The notes beneath the pieces are model-generated. The model saw only the letters and a program-made list of their open reading frames with translations, was not told the DNA's origin and ran no database searches. Both the position numbers and the translations under genes were made by a program. A stretch of 5,076 nucleotides of DNA. Origin: an uncultured Clostridia bacterium (lineage in GTDB: Bacteria > Bacillota > Clostridia > Oscillospirales > Ruminococcaceae). Positions 4,464 through 5,076 of this stretch are shown here, piece by piece. The stretch is taken from contig CANRDG010000142.1 of the NCBI GenBank assembly GCA_947629275.1, positions 1-5,076 of the forward strand, read 5' to 3'. Within the stretch, counting starts at the first letter, position 1, and each line of letters starts with the position of its first letter.

Positions 4464-5076
4464 ATGAAATTAAAAAAGGTTTTGCCTATATGCTGCGCGG
4501 TTGTGACTGCTTTTTCGATAAGCATGAGCGTGGCACGACAGGCGACTGTAGATGTAAGCGCTGCGGAACGCAAGGTAAAGAGCATCTACGACGGTGACAC
4601 TTACACTATTGACAAAAAATTTGATGACTACACCATACAAAACGGCACTGACGTTTCGGTATGGCAAGGTAACATCAACTGGACAGGTCTGAAAAAGGAC
4701 GGAACACAATTCGCTTTTATAAGACTTGGTTACAGAGGTACGTCGGCTTCGGGCGGCATTTACATTGATGACAAGTTTGAAACAAACATAAAGAATGCAA
4801 CAGCGGCAGGCGTGCCTGTTGGCGTATACTTTTACTCGCAGGCGATAACCGAGGCTGAAGCAAAAGCCGAGGCGGAATACTGCATTTCAAAACTAAAGAA
4901 ATACAAGATAGAGCTGCCTATAGTCATGGACTTTGAGTACAGCTGGGTAAACGGCGGTCTTGGCGGCAGACTTTACGATGCACATCTTTCCAAAGACAAG
5001 GCTACCAAGGTCATAAACTCATTTCTTGACACCTGCACGAATGCAGGCTATGAGGGTATGCTTTACGCAAACATGA
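4464..5076 (+). CDS. Secreted GH25-family lysozyme (muramidase), cut by window end
   Basis: Probably hydrolyses the beta-1,4 bond between N-acetylmuramic acid and N-acetylglucosamine in peptidoglycan, outside the cell membrane. The first 204 residues are visible. A Sec signal peptide starts MKLKK, has a hydrophobic core at about 6-24, and has likely cleavage after Ala24, Ala27 or the VSAA stretch (31-34). The GH25 domain begins at about 60: NGTDVSVWQGNINW (Asp63), FAFIRLGYRG (83-92), AGVPVGVYFYSQA (115-127), and the catalytic pair in IVMDFEY (Asp156, Glu158). The last visible strand, GYEGMLYANM, fits the family fold, and the frame is still open at the window end. The start is fixed by GGGGGAG (4449-4455), 8 bases before the ATG. 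The gene has its own strong promoter and is divergent from spoVT. It could be a housekeeping autolysin, a mother-cell lysis enzyme or an anti-competitor enzyme; C-terminal wall-binding repeats, common in such proteins, would lie outside the window. Confidence 0.92.
   Translation, partial: MKLKKVLPICCAVVTAFSISMSVARQATVDVSAAERKVKSIYDGDTYTIDKKFDDYTIQNGTDVSVWQGNINWTGLKKDGTQFAFIRLGYRGTSASGGIYIDDKFETNIKNATAAGVPVGVYFYSQAITEAEAKAEAEYCISKLKKYKIELPIVMDFEYSWVNGGLGGRLYDAHLSKDKATKVINSFLDTCTNAGYEGMLYANM

Noticed and set aside
4464..4520. Lipoprotein signal in the lysozyme
   Set aside because: The Cys-Cys at residues 10-11 is preceded by Leu-Pro-Ile, which is not a lipobox, and it sits too early in the hydrophobic segment; an ordinary secretion signal fits better.
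1..5076. CRISPR array, tRNA/rRNA, insertion sequence or prophage elements
   Set aside because: No regularly spaced repeats, no tRNA-like cloverleaf, no transposase or integrase frame and no flanking duplications were seen; all long frames are accounted for by chromosomal genes.

Overview
The window looks like chromosomal DNA of a Gram-positive, endospore-lineage Clostridia, most like Ruminococcus and its relatives in the Oscillospiraceae. I infer this from strong AGGAGG-type ribosome sites, an intact forespore regulatory set (SpoIIAA, SpoIIAB, SigF, SpoVT), a secreted GH25 lysozyme, moderate GC and frequent ATA isoleucine codons. The genus is an inference; no rRNA is present.

Layout. Positions 1-756 (+) hold the C-terminal part of uvrC (nucleotide excision repair), cut by the window start. 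Next, and translationally coupled to it, is folC (758-2032, +). A convincing Rho-independent terminator for this pair lies at 2081-2114, not in an intergenic gap but inside the antisense strand of the next gene. Positions 3492-2006 (-) hold the classical spoIIA operon: spoIIAA (anti-anti-sigma), spoIIAB (anti-sigma kinase) and sigF (forespore sigma factor). The three genes overlap one another, and sigF overlaps folC tail to tail by 27 bp. Upstream on the same strand is spoVT (4165-3623, -), a late forespore regulator, separated from spoIIAA by a 130-bp gap with a terminator-like hairpin. A 298-bp divergent intergenic region (4166-4463) carries a strong vegetative-type promoter pointing right, a possible forespore-type promoter pointing left, and several inverted repeats. 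From 4464 to the window end (+) is the N-terminal half of a secreted GH25 muramidase.

How the genes work together. In the established Bacillus model SpoIIAB holds SigF inactive and phosphorylates SpoIIAA. Dephosphorylated SpoIIAA releases SigF in the forespore, and SpoVT later adjusts the SigG regulon there. All diagnostic residues of this switch are visible here, so the module looks functional. The uvrC-folC pair is housekeeping. The lysozyme may act in cell-wall turnover.

I did not find a wholly new system. The most unusual signals are architectural: a vegetative terminator encoded within the region 4 helix-turn-helix codons of sigF, the folC/sigF antiparallel overlap, the placement of spoVT directly ahead of spoIIA, and three copies of TTTGCAG in the spoVT upstream region. 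No stretch longer than 300 bases lacks a gene.
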